Positions 15,911 through 23,661 of a stretch of 40,641 nt of DNA are shown piece by piece. The notes beneath the pieces were generated by a model, which made no database searches, was not told the DNA's origin, and was given only the letters and a program-made list of their open reading frames with translations. Within the stretch, counting starts at the first letter, position 1; every line of letters starts with the position of its first letter. The DNA comes from Deltaproteobacteria bacterium (GTDB taxonomy: Bacteria; Desulfobacterota; Binatia; UTPRO1). The stretch spans positions 1-40,641 of the forward strand of contig JADLHM010000119.1 in NCBI GenBank assembly GCA_020848745.1, read 5' to 3'. The position numbers were made by a program, and so were the translations under genes.

Positions 15911-15916
15911 CACGCA

Positions 15917-16537
15917 ATGCTCGAGTCCAATCAGGCCCCGGTGGAGTCGTCGGACGCGACCCGTGACACCATTCTCGAGGCGGCGCGGCGACGCTTCCTG
16001 CGCTTCGGGGTGCGCAAGACGACGATGGACGAGGTTGCGCGCGAGGCGGGTTGTTCGCGCACCACCCTCTATGCCCACTTCCGGAATAAGCAGGATCTCT
16101 ACGCACGGTTGCTCGAGCAGGATACGGAGACGTTCATTCGGGAGACGAGCGGTGTGCTCGCGACCGAAGGGAACGCCGGCGCGAAGATCCGCCGCATCGT
16201 CGAGATCACACGGCACACCTACGCGCGCAATCACGTCATGCGTCTGGCGCTCGCGCGGGATGCGGAGATGAGTCTCGAGCCCGTCGCGCGCGCGTTCACG
16301 CGCGACCAGGAGCAACGCATCGTCGGCCTGCTGCGCCAGGCTCTCGAGGAGGGCGTGAAGGAGGGGTCGCTGCGGTCGATCGACACCGAGCGTGTCGCCT
16401 ATCTGATGTTCCACCTCGGTCGGTTCCTCGTCGAGCGCGAGACGGCCGGCGTCGGCGACTACCCGTTCGACGAGATCGTGGCGCTCATGGACGAGGTCTT
16501 CGCGCGCGGCATCGGAAAGTCACGCGCGGGGCGCTGA
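15917..16537 (+). CDS. TetR/AcrR-family transcriptional regulator of the catabolic locus
   Basis: A 206-residue repressor. The N-terminal DNA-binding domain (about 14-60) contains ILEAARRRFLRFGVRKTTMDEVA and the recognition helix CSRTTLYAHFRNKQDLY. The C-terminal ligand and dimer domain has no recognisable subgroup. By family behaviour it probably binds the AGTTGAC repeat next to its own start and is released by an acyl-CoA or related inducer. A TTG at 15908 is in frame, but it overlaps the third operator half-site, so the ATG at 15917 is preferred. The first structural gene begins 9 nt after its stop, so the regulator is probably the first gene of the rightward operon. Confidence 0.9.
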   Translation: MLESNQAPVESSDATRDTILEAARRRFLRFGVRKTTMDEVAREAGCSRTTLYAHFRNKQDLYARLLEQDTETFIRETSGVLATEGNAGAKIRRIVEITRHTYARNHVMRLALARDAEMSLEPVARAFTRDQEQRIVGLLRQALEEGVKEGSLRSIDTERVAYLMFHLGRFLVERETAGVGDYPFDEIVALMDEVFARGIGKSRAGR

Positions 16538-16546
16538 GGAGGGTTG

Positions 16547-17740
16547 GTGGTCAGCTTCGAGCTTTCCGACACGATCCGGGCGGTTCGCGATCTCATACAC
16601 ACGTTCGCGGAGAACCAGATCCGGCCGGTCGCTCCTCGCCACGACGAGGACGAGTCGTTCCCGTGGGAGGTGCTCGAGAAGGCCAAAGCCATCGGACTCC
16701 TCCTCGACTACGCGCGTCCCGCCGACGAGTCCGACACTGAGCGTGCCGGGAATCCGGTGGCAGCGGAGCGGAACCTCCTCTCCGCCGTTGCGGCCGAGGA
16801 GCTCGGCTGGGGCTGCGCGGGGATCACGATCGCGATCCAGGGGACGGCCTTCGCCGCGGCCCCCGTCCAGATGTTGGGGACGCCTGGGCAGCGCGCCTTC
16901 TTCGGGGAGTGCCTCGATGGGCGCGACGAGGACGGTCACCTCAAGGTGGCGAGCCTCGCGCTGACCGAGCCGGACGCCGGATCGGACCTCTCGCGCGTCG
17001 CGACGACGGCGGTGAAGGACGGCGGCTGCTACGTCCTCAACGGGCGCAAGCAGTTCGCGACGAACGGGAGCCTCGCGAGCATCTATGTCGTCTGGGCCTC
17101 GGTCGATTCCGCGGCGGGCCGCGCTGGCCTGCGGGCGTTCCTCGTTCCCCGCGGCACACCCGGTCTGATTCCGGGGAAGAAGGAGCGCAAGCTCGGGATC
17201 CGGGCCTCGGACACCGCGGGCGTGATCCTCGAGGACTGCCGGGTTCCGGCAGCGCAGATGCTCGAGCCGCGCACGCCTCAGCGCGGGGGAGCCAAGGGGG
17301 TGCTCGACGCCACGCGGCCCATGGTGGGGGCACTGTCGCTCGGCGTCGCGCGGGCGGGGCTCGAGGTGGCCACCGAGTACGCGCGAGAGCGCGTCCAGTT
17401 CGGAGAGCCCATCGCCAAGAAGCAGGGCGTAGCCTTCCAGCTCGCGGACATGGCCATGGAGATCGAGGCCGCCCGCGGCCTGGTGTGGAAGGCCGTGTGG
17501 TTGGCGGATCGCGGAATCCCGAACGCGGCGATTGCGGCCATGTCCAAGGCGAAGGCCGCCGCCGTGGCCATGGACGTGACGACCCGGGCGATCCAGATCC
17601 TCGGCGGATACGGCTTCTGCCGGGACTACCCGGTCGAGAAGTGGTTCCGCGACGCCAAGATCATGGACATCTTCGAGGGCACGGGGCAGATCCAGCGCAC
17701 CATCATCGCGCAGGAGCTGACCGGTCTCGACTGCAAGTAG
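16547..17740 (+). CDS. Acyl-CoA dehydrogenase (canonical catalytic Glu)
   Basis: A 397-residue FAD enzyme. The middle domain shows LALTEPDAGSDLSRV and GRKQFATNGS. The C-terminal part has QILGGYGFCRDYPVEKWFRD and IFEGTGQIQR, in which Glu is the standard base that removes the alpha proton. It is close in style to short or branched-chain acyl-CoA dehydrogenases. GAGGAGGG (16536-16543) overlaps the TetR stop. The GTG at 16547 leaves 3-4 nt from it, while a TTG at 16544 would abut it, so the GTG is chosen. It is the first enzyme gene of a ten-gene rightward run, followed 12 bases later by another family member. Confidence 0.92.
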   Translation: MVSFELSDTIRAVRDLIHTFAENQIRPVAPRHDEDESFPWEVLEKAKAIGLLLDYARPADESDTERAGNPVAAERNLLSAVAAEELGWGCAGITIAIQGTAFAAAPVQMLGTPGQRAFFGECLDGRDEDGHLKVASLALTEPDAGSDLSRVATTAVKDGGCYVLNGRKQFATNGSLASIYVVWASVDSAAGRAGLRAFLVPRGTPGLIPGKKERKLGIRASDTAGVILEDCRVPAAQMLEPRTPQRGGAKGVLDATRPMVGALSLGVARAGLEVATEYARERVQFGEPIAKKQGVAFQLADMAMEIEAARGLVWKAVWLADRGIPNAAIAAMSKAKAAAVAMDVTTRAIQILGGYGFCRDYPVEKWFRDAKIMDIFEGTGQIQRTIIAQELTGLDCK

Positions 17741-17751
17741 GAGACGCCGCC

Positions 17752-18909
17752 ATGGCTTTCCCCCAGTGGACCGACGAGCACGAGGCCTTCCGCGAGAGTG
17801 TCCGGCGCTTCGCGGCCGAGGAGATCCGCCCCTTCGCCGAGAAGTGGCAGGCGGAGGGCGCCTTTCCGGACGATCTCTTTCGCAAGGCGGGAGAGAACGG
17901 CCTCCTCGGCGTGCGCTTCGACCCGAAGTGGGGCGGCAGCGGGCTCGACTACTGGTACACCGTCATCCTAGTGGAAGAGCTGGTGCGCGGCCGCGACATC
18001 GGTTGTGTCGTGGGTCTGCTGGTTCAGTGCGAGATGGCGACGGCCGTGATCCACGACCACGCCACCGACGCGTTGCGCAAGGAGTGGCTGGTGCCCGCGA
18101 TCACCGGCGAGCGCATCGCCGCGCTCGGCGTGTCGGAGCCGGGTGGTGGCTCCGACGTGGCGTCGCTCCATACGACCGCGAAGGCTGACGGCGACGACTA
18201 CGTCATCCGCGGCTCGAAGATCTTCATCTCGAACGGCGCGCGCGCGGATTTCGTCACCCTGGCGGTCCGCACCGGCGGCCCCGGGCCGGGCGGCGTGAGC
18301 CTCGTAGTGTGTCCGACCGACGCCGAGGGCTTCCAGGTGAGCCGCCGGCTCCAGAAGGTCGACCTCCACTCGAGCGACACGGTGGAGCTCTTCTTCGACG
18401 ACGTGCGGATTCCGCGGACCAATCTGATCGGCGAGGAGGGGCGGGGGTTCCGCTACATCATGCAGGCCTTCCAGGGCGAGCGCCTCGTGCTCGCCACCAT
18501 GATGAACGCGGTGTGCCGGGACGTCATGGAGGAGACGCTCGCCTACATGGGGGAGCGCAAGGTCTTCGGCCAGCCGATCGGATCGATGCAGGCGTGGCGC
18601 CATCGCATGGCCGACTGGATCACGCGCCTCGAGGCATCCGAAGCGCTCACCTATCGTGCGGCCGATCGACTCGCCGACGGCGATCCGCAAGGCGAGCTGG
18701 CCGTCAGCATGGCGAAGCTCTACGGCGCCGAGCTGATCCGCGGCCTCGTGCTCGACTGCGCCCAGGCCCACGGCGGCTACGGGTTCATGGCGGACAACTA
18801 CGTCGCGCGGTGCTCGCGGGGTCTCCAGAACTGGGGCATCGGAGCCGGCTCGAGCGAGGTGATGCGCGAGATCATCGCCAAGCGCCGGATGGCGGTGGCT
18901 GGCGCGTGA
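17752..18909 (+). CDS. Acyl-CoA dehydrogenase, isovaleryl-CoA dehydrogenase-like active site
   Basis: A 385-residue FAD enzyme with GVSEPGGGSDVAS and GSKIFISNGA in the flavin domain. At the usual base position it reads GIGAGSSEVMR, with Ala instead of Glu. This is the pattern of isovaleryl-CoA dehydrogenase, whose base sits earlier in a ERLVLA segment; the same GERLVLA is present here. The enzyme is thus expected to be active on branched or long substrates with a relocated catalytic Glu. ATG with AGGAGA about 7 nt upstream. It overlaps the next gene by 4 nt (GTGA). It pairs with the preceding dehydrogenase, either as two enzymes in series or as an unequal complex. Confidence 0.92.
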   Translation: MAFPQWTDEHEAFRESVRRFAAEEIRPFAEKWQAEGAFPDDLFRKAGENGLLGVRFDPKWGGSGLDYWYTVILVEELVRGRDIGCVVGLLVQCEMATAVIHDHATDALRKEWLVPAITGERIAALGVSEPGGGSDVASLHTTAKADGDDYVIRGSKIFISNGARADFVTLAVRTGGPGPGGVSLVVCPTDAEGFQVSRRLQKVDLHSSDTVELFFDDVRIPRTNLIGEEGRGFRYIMQAFQGERLVLATMMNAVCRDVMEETLAYMGERKVFGQPIGSMQAWRHRMADWITRLEASEALTYRAADRLADGDPQGELAVSMAKLYGAELIRGLVLDCAQAHGGYGFMADNYVARCSRGLQNWGIGAGSSEVMREIIAKRRMAVAGA

Positions 18910-20039
18910 GCCGGCGCGCGGTCATCGCCGGCGTGGGCCACACGGCCTTCGGGAAGTTCCCGGATCGCACGGCCTGGGATCTCGAGGCCGAGGCGGCCGC
19001 GGCCGCGGTCGCGGATGCCGGGCTTCGCCCCGCTGACGTGGACGGGCTCCTCACCGATCCGGGAGCCGTGCAGGGGATCCTCGACGGCATCACGCCGCAC
19101 TTCCTTCGCCTGGGCGCCCAACTCGGTCTCGACCCGACCTACACCGGGTCCGAGATCCTCGGCGGCGCCGGAAGCGTCGCGATCGTGGAGCGCGCCGCGC
19201 TCGCGGTCGAGGCCGGGCTCTGCGAGGCGTGCCTGTGCGTCTATGGCGACAGCGCGCTCTCGGGCGCCGACGCGTACGGGTACGGACGCGGCGACGAAGC
19301 CGCCTTCGGCTTCTTCGGAGCGGCCGGGCTGCACGCGCTCGCGGCGCGCCGGCACATGCACCGCTACGGCACGCGCCCCGAGCACCTCGGCGAGGTCGCC
19401 GTCGCTGCGCGCGCCTACGCGGCCCGGGTCCCGCATGCCCAGAAGCGCGGCGCGCTCGGCATGGACGAGTATCTCGCCTCCGATCCGATCGTCGAGCCGC
19501 TCCGGCGCCTGGACTGCTGTCTGGTCTCGGACGGCGCCGCCGCCGTGGTGGTGACGACGGCGGAGCGCGCCGCCGGGTCGCGCCGACCGGCGATCCCCAT
19601 TCTCGGGCACGCGCAGGCGCATAGCCTCTCGACCTATGCCTCGCCCGACCACTTCGACGCGCTGCCGGCCAGCCGCTCGGGCCCCGAGGCGTTCGGCCGT
19701 GCCGGTGTCGCACCGGCCGACGTCGACGTCGCGCTCCTCTACGATTGCTTCACCATCGTGGTGCTGCTGCAGCTCGAGGACTACGGCTTCTGCGAGAAGG
19801 GAGAGGCGGGACCGTTCGTCGAGGGGGGCCGGATCGGGCCGGGCGGGAGCCTGCCCGTGAACACCAGCGGCGGGCTCCTCGCCGAGGGGTACGGCGGCGG
19901 CATGCTCCACGTGATCGAGGCGGTGCGGCAGCTGCGCGGCGACGCCGGGGACCGCCAGGTCGCGGATGCCGAGGTGGCGCTCGTCTCCGGACATGGACTC
20001 GGCATGAACACCCACGCGACGCTGGTGCTGGGGGTCTGA
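18906..20039 (+). CDS. Thiolase-fold protein without nucleophilic Cys, SCP2/Ltp2-like
   Basis: A 377-residue thiolase-superfamily protein starting RRAVIAGVGHTAFGK. Where thiolases have the nucleophile (NxCxS), it reads GSEILGGAGSVAI, without Cys. The C-terminal CGGG element is also changed (SGHGLGMNTHA), while YDCFT, GFCEKGE and NTSGGLLAEGY blocks are kept. Such Cys-less members paired with DUF35 proteins include Ltp2, which with ChsH2 performs retro-aldol cleavage of steroid side-chain CoA esters. The DUF35 gene follows 1 nt downstream, supporting an aldolase complex rather than a thiolase. Substrate unknown. The GTG start overlaps the preceding stop by 4 nt. Confidence 0.87.
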   Translation: MSRRAVIAGVGHTAFGKFPDRTAWDLEAEAAAAAVADAGLRPADVDGLLTDPGAVQGILDGITPHFLRLGAQLGLDPTYTGSEILGGAGSVAIVERAALAVEAGLCEACLCVYGDSALSGADAYGYGRGDEAAFGFFGAAGLHALAARRHMHRYGTRPEHLGEVAVAARAYAARVPHAQKRGALGMDEYLASDPIVEPLRRLDCCLVSDGAAAVVVTTAERAAGSRRPAIPILGHAQAHSLSTYASPDHFDALPASRSGPEAFGRAGVAPADVDVALLYDCFTIVVLLQLEDYGFCEKGEAGPFVEGGRIGPGGSLPVNTSGGLLAEGYGGGMLHVIEAVRQLRGDAGDRQVADAEVALVSGHGLGMNTHATLVLGV

Positions 20040-20040
20040 C

Positions 20041-20460
20041 ATGTCCGTTACCTCCGCGCCGTTGGCTCCGCGACCCGACGCGTTGACGCGGCCCTTTTGG
20101 GAGGCCTGTAGCCGCGGAAGGCTGGAAGTGTCGGCGTGCGCGGACTGCGGACACCTGTTCTTGCCTCCCGGTCCCTGCTGTCCGCGCTGCTGGTCGCGGC
20201 GGCTCGCGGCGCGCGCGGTTTCCGGGAACGGGCGGGTGTGGAGCTTCGCGACCTACCGCCGCACCTACCATCCGGCCATGCCGGCGCCCTACGTCGTCGC
20301 CCTCGTCGAGCTCGACGAGGGGCCCCGCCTGATTTCCAACGTCGTGGGGTGCGCGCCGGAAGACGTCGCGATCGACATGCCGGTCCGCGTCCGCTTCGAG
20401 GAGGTCGGGGAGTTCACCCTGCCGCGCTTCGAGCCGCTGAGTGGCGGGGGACGATCGTGA
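20041..20460 (+). CDS. DUF35 zinc-ribbon/OB-fold partner protein
   Basis: A 139-residue protein. A helical start (ALTRPFWEACSRGRLEVSAC) leads to a zinc ribbon with C33, C36, C47 and C50 (CADC...CPRC), then an OB-fold (VWSFATYRRTYHP, APYVVALVEL). DUF35 proteins bind thiolase-fold enzymes and help deliver or position acyl-CoA. Examples are the archaeal thiolase-HMG-CoA synthase complex and ChsH2 with Ltp2. Position directly behind the Cys-less thiolase-like gene strongly suggests a physical pair. The ATG lies 2 nt past the previous stop, and the end overlaps the crotonase start (GTGA). Confidence 0.92.
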   Translation: MSVTSAPLAPRPDALTRPFWEACSRGRLEVSACADCGHLFLPPGPCCPRCWSRRLAARAVSGNGRVWSFATYRRTYHPAMPAPYVVALVELDEGPRLISNVVGCAPEDVAIDMPVRVRFEEVGEFTLPRFEPLSGGGRS

Positions 20461-21248
20461 CGATCCGCTTCGAACGCGCGGGAGCGATCGCGATCGTCAC
20501 GATCGATCGTCCCGAGGTGCTGAACGCGCTCGACGCCGCGACCAGCGACGCCCTGGTGGAGGCCTGGCGCCGCTTCCAGGCGGACGGCGATCTCCGCGTC
20601 GCCGTCTTGACCGGCGCGGGCGAGCGCGCGTTCTGCGCCGGCGCGGATCTCCGCGGGGTCGGCGACTTCTACCGGAGGCTCACGTCCGCCGAGCGCCTGC
20701 GGCGCTCGGAGCAGGCGCCCGGGCTCGGGGGGATCACGAAGAATCTCGCGATCGACAAGCCCATCCTCGCGGCGGTGAACGGCCACTGCCTCGCCGGGGG
20801 GCTCGAGATCGCCCTCGCGTGCGATCTCCGGATCGCCGCGGAGAACGCCACGTTCGGTCTGCCCGAGGTCACGCGCGGCATCCTCCCCGGCGCCGGCGGG
20901 ACGCAGCGCCTGCCGCGCCTGATCGGGCCGGCGCACGCCCTCGACCTGATCCTGACCGGTCGCCGGATCGATGCCCGCGAGGCGGAGCGGATCGGCCTGG
21001 TCACGCGCGTCGTCCCGCCGGCCGAGCTTCGCGATGCGGCGCTGGCCGTGGCGTCCGCCATCGCGGCGAACGGCCCGCTCGCCGTCCGTGCCGCCAAGGC
21101 CTCGGTGTGGCGCGGTCTCGATCTTCCCCTCGAAGATGGCCTCCGGCTCGAGCAGCTGCTCGCCGAGCCCGTGCGCCAGAGCGACGACGCCCAGGAGGGC
21201 GTGCGCGCCTTCCTGGAGAAGCGTCCACCCGACTTCAAGGGGAGGTGA
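20457..21248 (+). CDS. Enoyl-CoA hydratase with both catalytic Glu
   Basis: A 263-residue crotonase-fold enzyme expected to add water across 2,3-enoyl-CoA. It has the IDRPEVLNALD start, FCAGAD, the oxyanion helix GHCLAGGLEIALACDLRI with the first catalytic Glu, and FGLPEVTRGILPGAGG with the second. Both glutamates are present, unlike the crotonase at 14185-14964. C-terminal EGVRAFLEKRPPDFKGR is typical. It starts at a GTG in the previous stop, preceded by GGCGGGGG. In the pathway it would produce the beta-hydroxyacyl-CoA cleaved by the neighbouring thiolase-like/DUF35 pair. Confidence 0.93.
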   Translation: MTIRFERAGAIAIVTIDRPEVLNALDAATSDALVEAWRRFQADGDLRVAVLTGAGERAFCAGADLRGVGDFYRRLTSAERLRRSEQAPGLGGITKNLAIDKPILAAVNGHCLAGGLEIALACDLRIAAENATFGLPEVTRGILPGAGGTQRLPRLIGPAHALDLILTGRRIDAREAERIGLVTRVVPPAELRDAALAVASAIAANGPLAVRAAKASVWRGLDLPLEDGLRLEQLLAEPVRQSDDAQEGVRAFLEKRPPDFKGR

Positions 21249-21250
21249 GG

Positions 21251-22096
21251 ATGCCCGTTCCTCCGCGACGCCACGTCGGCCAGTACGTCGCCTCCGGAGA
21301 CTGGAGCGGCTACTGGACCACGCGCATCAGCCGCGCCGAGCGCGGGAAGATCTGGGTGCGCGGCTACCCGATCGAGGAGCTGATGGAGGGGCTCTCCTAT
21401 TCGGAGGCGGCCTTCCTGCTCCTGCGCGGCGAGCTGCCCGGCGCGCGCGAGGCCGCGCTCTTCGACCTCGCGCTGCGGAGCGGCATGGACCAGCAGCTCA
21501 TCAGCTCGGCCGCGTGCGCCGCGCGCTACACGGCCTCGGCGTTTCCCGACTCGCCGATCCCCGCGCTGGCGAGCGGCATCCTCGCGAGCGGATCGGTCAC
21601 GGGATCACCGCAGGAGCCGGCCGAGATGCTGATCGCGGCGGTGGGATGGGACATCGGGGAAGACGAGGCGGCGTCCCGCGCGCTCGATCACTGGCTCGCG
21701 CGCCGCGGATTCGTTCCGGGCCTCGGCCATCCCGTCCACAAGGGGAGCGAGCCCCGCGCGGTGACGCTGCGGCGGTTGGCACTCGAGCTCGACGGCTGGC
21801 GTGAGCACGGACGGATGCTCGATGCGATCGCGGCCGCGCTCGCCCGGCGCAAGCGGCGGGCGGTGCCCATCAACCTGGCCGGCGCCCTCGGCGCCGTCTA
21901 CGCCGACCTCGGCTTCGACCCGCTGGCGATCGGCGGCCTCGGGGCGCTCGGCTACGGGATGGCGCTGCTCGCTCACATCGTCGAGGAGATCCGCGAAGGG
22001 GTGCCGCTGCGGATCATTCCCGATGCGCTCGGCGCGCGCTACGCGGGCCCCGCCGAGCGGCACCTGCCGAAGCGGCGCCGCAAGAGTCGTCCATGA
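21251..22096 (+). CDS. Citrate synthase/citryl-CoA lyase-fold protein with altered active site
   Basis: A 281-residue protein of the short citrate-synthase family (citryl-CoA lyase-like). It keeps the domain start (RISRAERGKIWVRGYPIEELM), and GLGHPVHKG carries one of the catalytic His. Two other triad positions look changed: the GPLHG-type His region reads GSVTGSPQEP, and the NVD-type Asp region reads INLAGALGAV. By eye only one of three catalytic residues remains, so condensation of citrate-synthase type is unlikely; a lyase, hydrolase or scaffold role is possible. The ATG at 21251 is 5 nt after GGAGG. It overlaps the ligase gene by 4 nt (ATGA). Confidence 0.82.
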   Translation: MPVPPRRHVGQYVASGDWSGYWTTRISRAERGKIWVRGYPIEELMEGLSYSEAAFLLLRGELPGAREAALFDLALRSGMDQQLISSAACAARYTASAFPDSPIPALASGILASGSVTGSPQEPAEMLIAAVGWDIGEDEAASRALDHWLARRGFVPGLGHPVHKGSEPRAVTLRRLALELDGWREHGRMLDAIAAALARRKRRAVPINLAGALGAVYADLGFDPLAIGGLGALGYGMALLAHIVEEIREGVPLRIIPDALGARYAGPAERHLPKRRRKSRP

Positions 22097-23658
22097 TCCA
22101 TCCCTACGCGCACTATCCGGCGCGCGCGGCGAGGCGCTGGCCCGACCGGATCGCCCTCGTGGACGGCGTGCGCCGCCGGAGCTATCGCGACCTCGACCTG
22201 CGCGCGACGTGTCTGGCGCGCGCGCTGGTCGGCCTCGGCCTGCGCCCGGGGGAGCGCGTGGCGGTCGTGCAGGAGAACCGCATCGAGTACGTGGAGATCG
22301 TGATCGCGATCGCCCGCGCCGGCGGGGTGCTCGTGCCGCTGCTCGGCGCGCTCACCGCCGGCGAGCATGCCTTCATGGTGCGGGATTCCGAGGCTCGCTT
22401 CGTCGTGGCTCTGGGCGTGGAGGGCATCGCGCGCGCGCGTGCGGCGGCGGCCGGCGCCGACGCCATGGTGCTGACCCTGGCGGCCGGAGACGGCGCGACG
22501 GATCTGTCGGCGCTCGCCGATGGCGAGCCCGCGGAGCCGCTCGTCGTCGATCGCCCGCCCGCCTCGCTGGCGCAGCTCCTCTACACCTCGGGCACGACCG
22601 GACATCCGAAGGGCGTCACGCACAGCTACGCCAGCGTCGCCGCGGCGATGGGGGCGTGGGCGGGCGGCTTCCGGATCGGACCCGACGATCGGCTCCTCGG
22701 ACAGCTCGCGCTCTCCCATTTCGGGGGGCGGGCCATGGATGCCTGCTGGATCGCGGGCGCGACGCTCGTGATCCTCCCGGGACCCGACCCGAAGGCCGTG
22801 CTCGACGCCATCGCCGAGGAGCGCATCACGATGATCCTCGTGGTCCCGACCCTGCTGCGCATGTTGCTCGACCATCCGGACGCCGAGCGCACCGATCTCT
22901 CGAGTCTCCGTGCCGTCGTCTACGCGGCCGCGCCCGCGGCGCCGGCGCTCGTGCGGCGCTCGCTCGAGCGGCTCGGTCCCGTCCTCTACACCGGCTTCGG
23001 GCAGACCGAAGCCTACGGGCTCAATACCTGGATGGATCCCGAGGAGCATGTGGCGGCGCTCGACGCCGGGGGAGGGCGCCTGGCTTCCGTCGGACGCGAG
23101 TGCGCGGCCTTCGCGCAGGTCCGGATCGTCACCGAGGACGGACGGGTGGCGCCACCGGACGCCGTGGGCGAGATCTGCGTGTGCGCGCCCTGGACGACGC
23201 CCGGCTTCTGGAAGCGTCCCGATCTCGACCGTACGCGACTGCTGGAGGACGGCTGGCTCCGCACGGGCGACCTCGGTCGCGTCGATCGGGAGGGCTACGT
23301 CTTCCTCGCCGATCGCACGGAGGACAAGATCATCACGGGTGGCTTCAACGTGTATCCGGGCGAGGTCGAGGGAGCGCTCTCGGAGCATCCGGCGGTGGCC
23401 GAGTGCGGGGTGTTCGCGGTCCCCGATCCGAAGTGGGGCGAGGCGATCCGCGCGGCCGTGACGCTCCGGCCCGGCGCGAGCGCGAGCGCCGAGGAGCTGC
23501 TCGCGTTCTGCAAGGCGCGCCTCGCGCGTTTCAAGGTGCCGAAGGCGATCGACGTGGTGGCCGAGCTTCCGAAGAGCGGTGTCGGAAAGATCCTGCGGCG
23601 CGCGCTTCGCGAGCCCTGGTGGAAGGGCGAGCCGAGCGGCGTGCACGGAGCGGAGTGA
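22093..23658 (+). CDS. AMP-forming acyl-CoA synthetase/ligase
   Basis: A 521-residue ANL-superfamily adenylating enzyme that activates a carboxylic acid to its CoA thioester through an acyl-AMP. Motifs: P-loop YTSGTTGHPKGV (about 164-175), GFGQTEAYG, the A8 hinge region TGDLGRVDREGYVFLADR with EDKIITGGFNVYPGEVE, and the C-terminal catalytic Lys at about 499 in SGVGKILRR. Length is normal. Substrate is not predictable. The start ATG overlaps the previous stop. In context it would activate the acid made by the hydroxylase and dehydrogenases encoded downstream. Confidence 0.94.
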   Translation: MIHPYAHYPARAARRWPDRIALVDGVRRRSYRDLDLRATCLARALVGLGLRPGERVAVVQENRIEYVEIVIAIARAGGVLVPLLGALTAGEHAFMVRDSEARFVVALGVEGIARARAAAAGADAMVLTLAAGDGATDLSALADGEPAEPLVVDRPPASLAQLLYTSGTTGHPKGVTHSYASVAAAMGAWAGGFRIGPDDRLLGQLALSHFGGRAMDACWIAGATLVILPGPDPKAVLDAIAEERITMILVVPTLLRMLLDHPDAERTDLSSLRAVVYAAAPAAPALVRRSLERLGPVLYTGFGQTEAYGLNTWMDPEEHVAALDAGGGRLASVGRECAAFAQVRIVTEDGRVAPPDAVGEICVCAPWTTPGFWKRPDLDRTRLLEDGWLRTGDLGRVDREGYVFLADRTEDKIITGGFNVYPGEVEGALSEHPAVAECGVFAVPDPKWGEAIRAAVTLRPGASASAEELLAFCKARLARFKVPKAIDVVAELPKSGVGKILRRALREPWWKGEPSGVHGAE

Positions 23659-23661
23659 ATC

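Noticed and set aside
15908-15916. TTG as start of the first TetR gene
   Set aside because: It adds only three residues and lies in the AGTTG half-site; the ATG at 15917 is simpler.
18906-20039. Calling the gene a standard acetyl-CoA acetyltransferase
   Set aside because: The nucleophilic Cys motif and the C-terminal CGGG are both absent, and a DUF35 partner follows.
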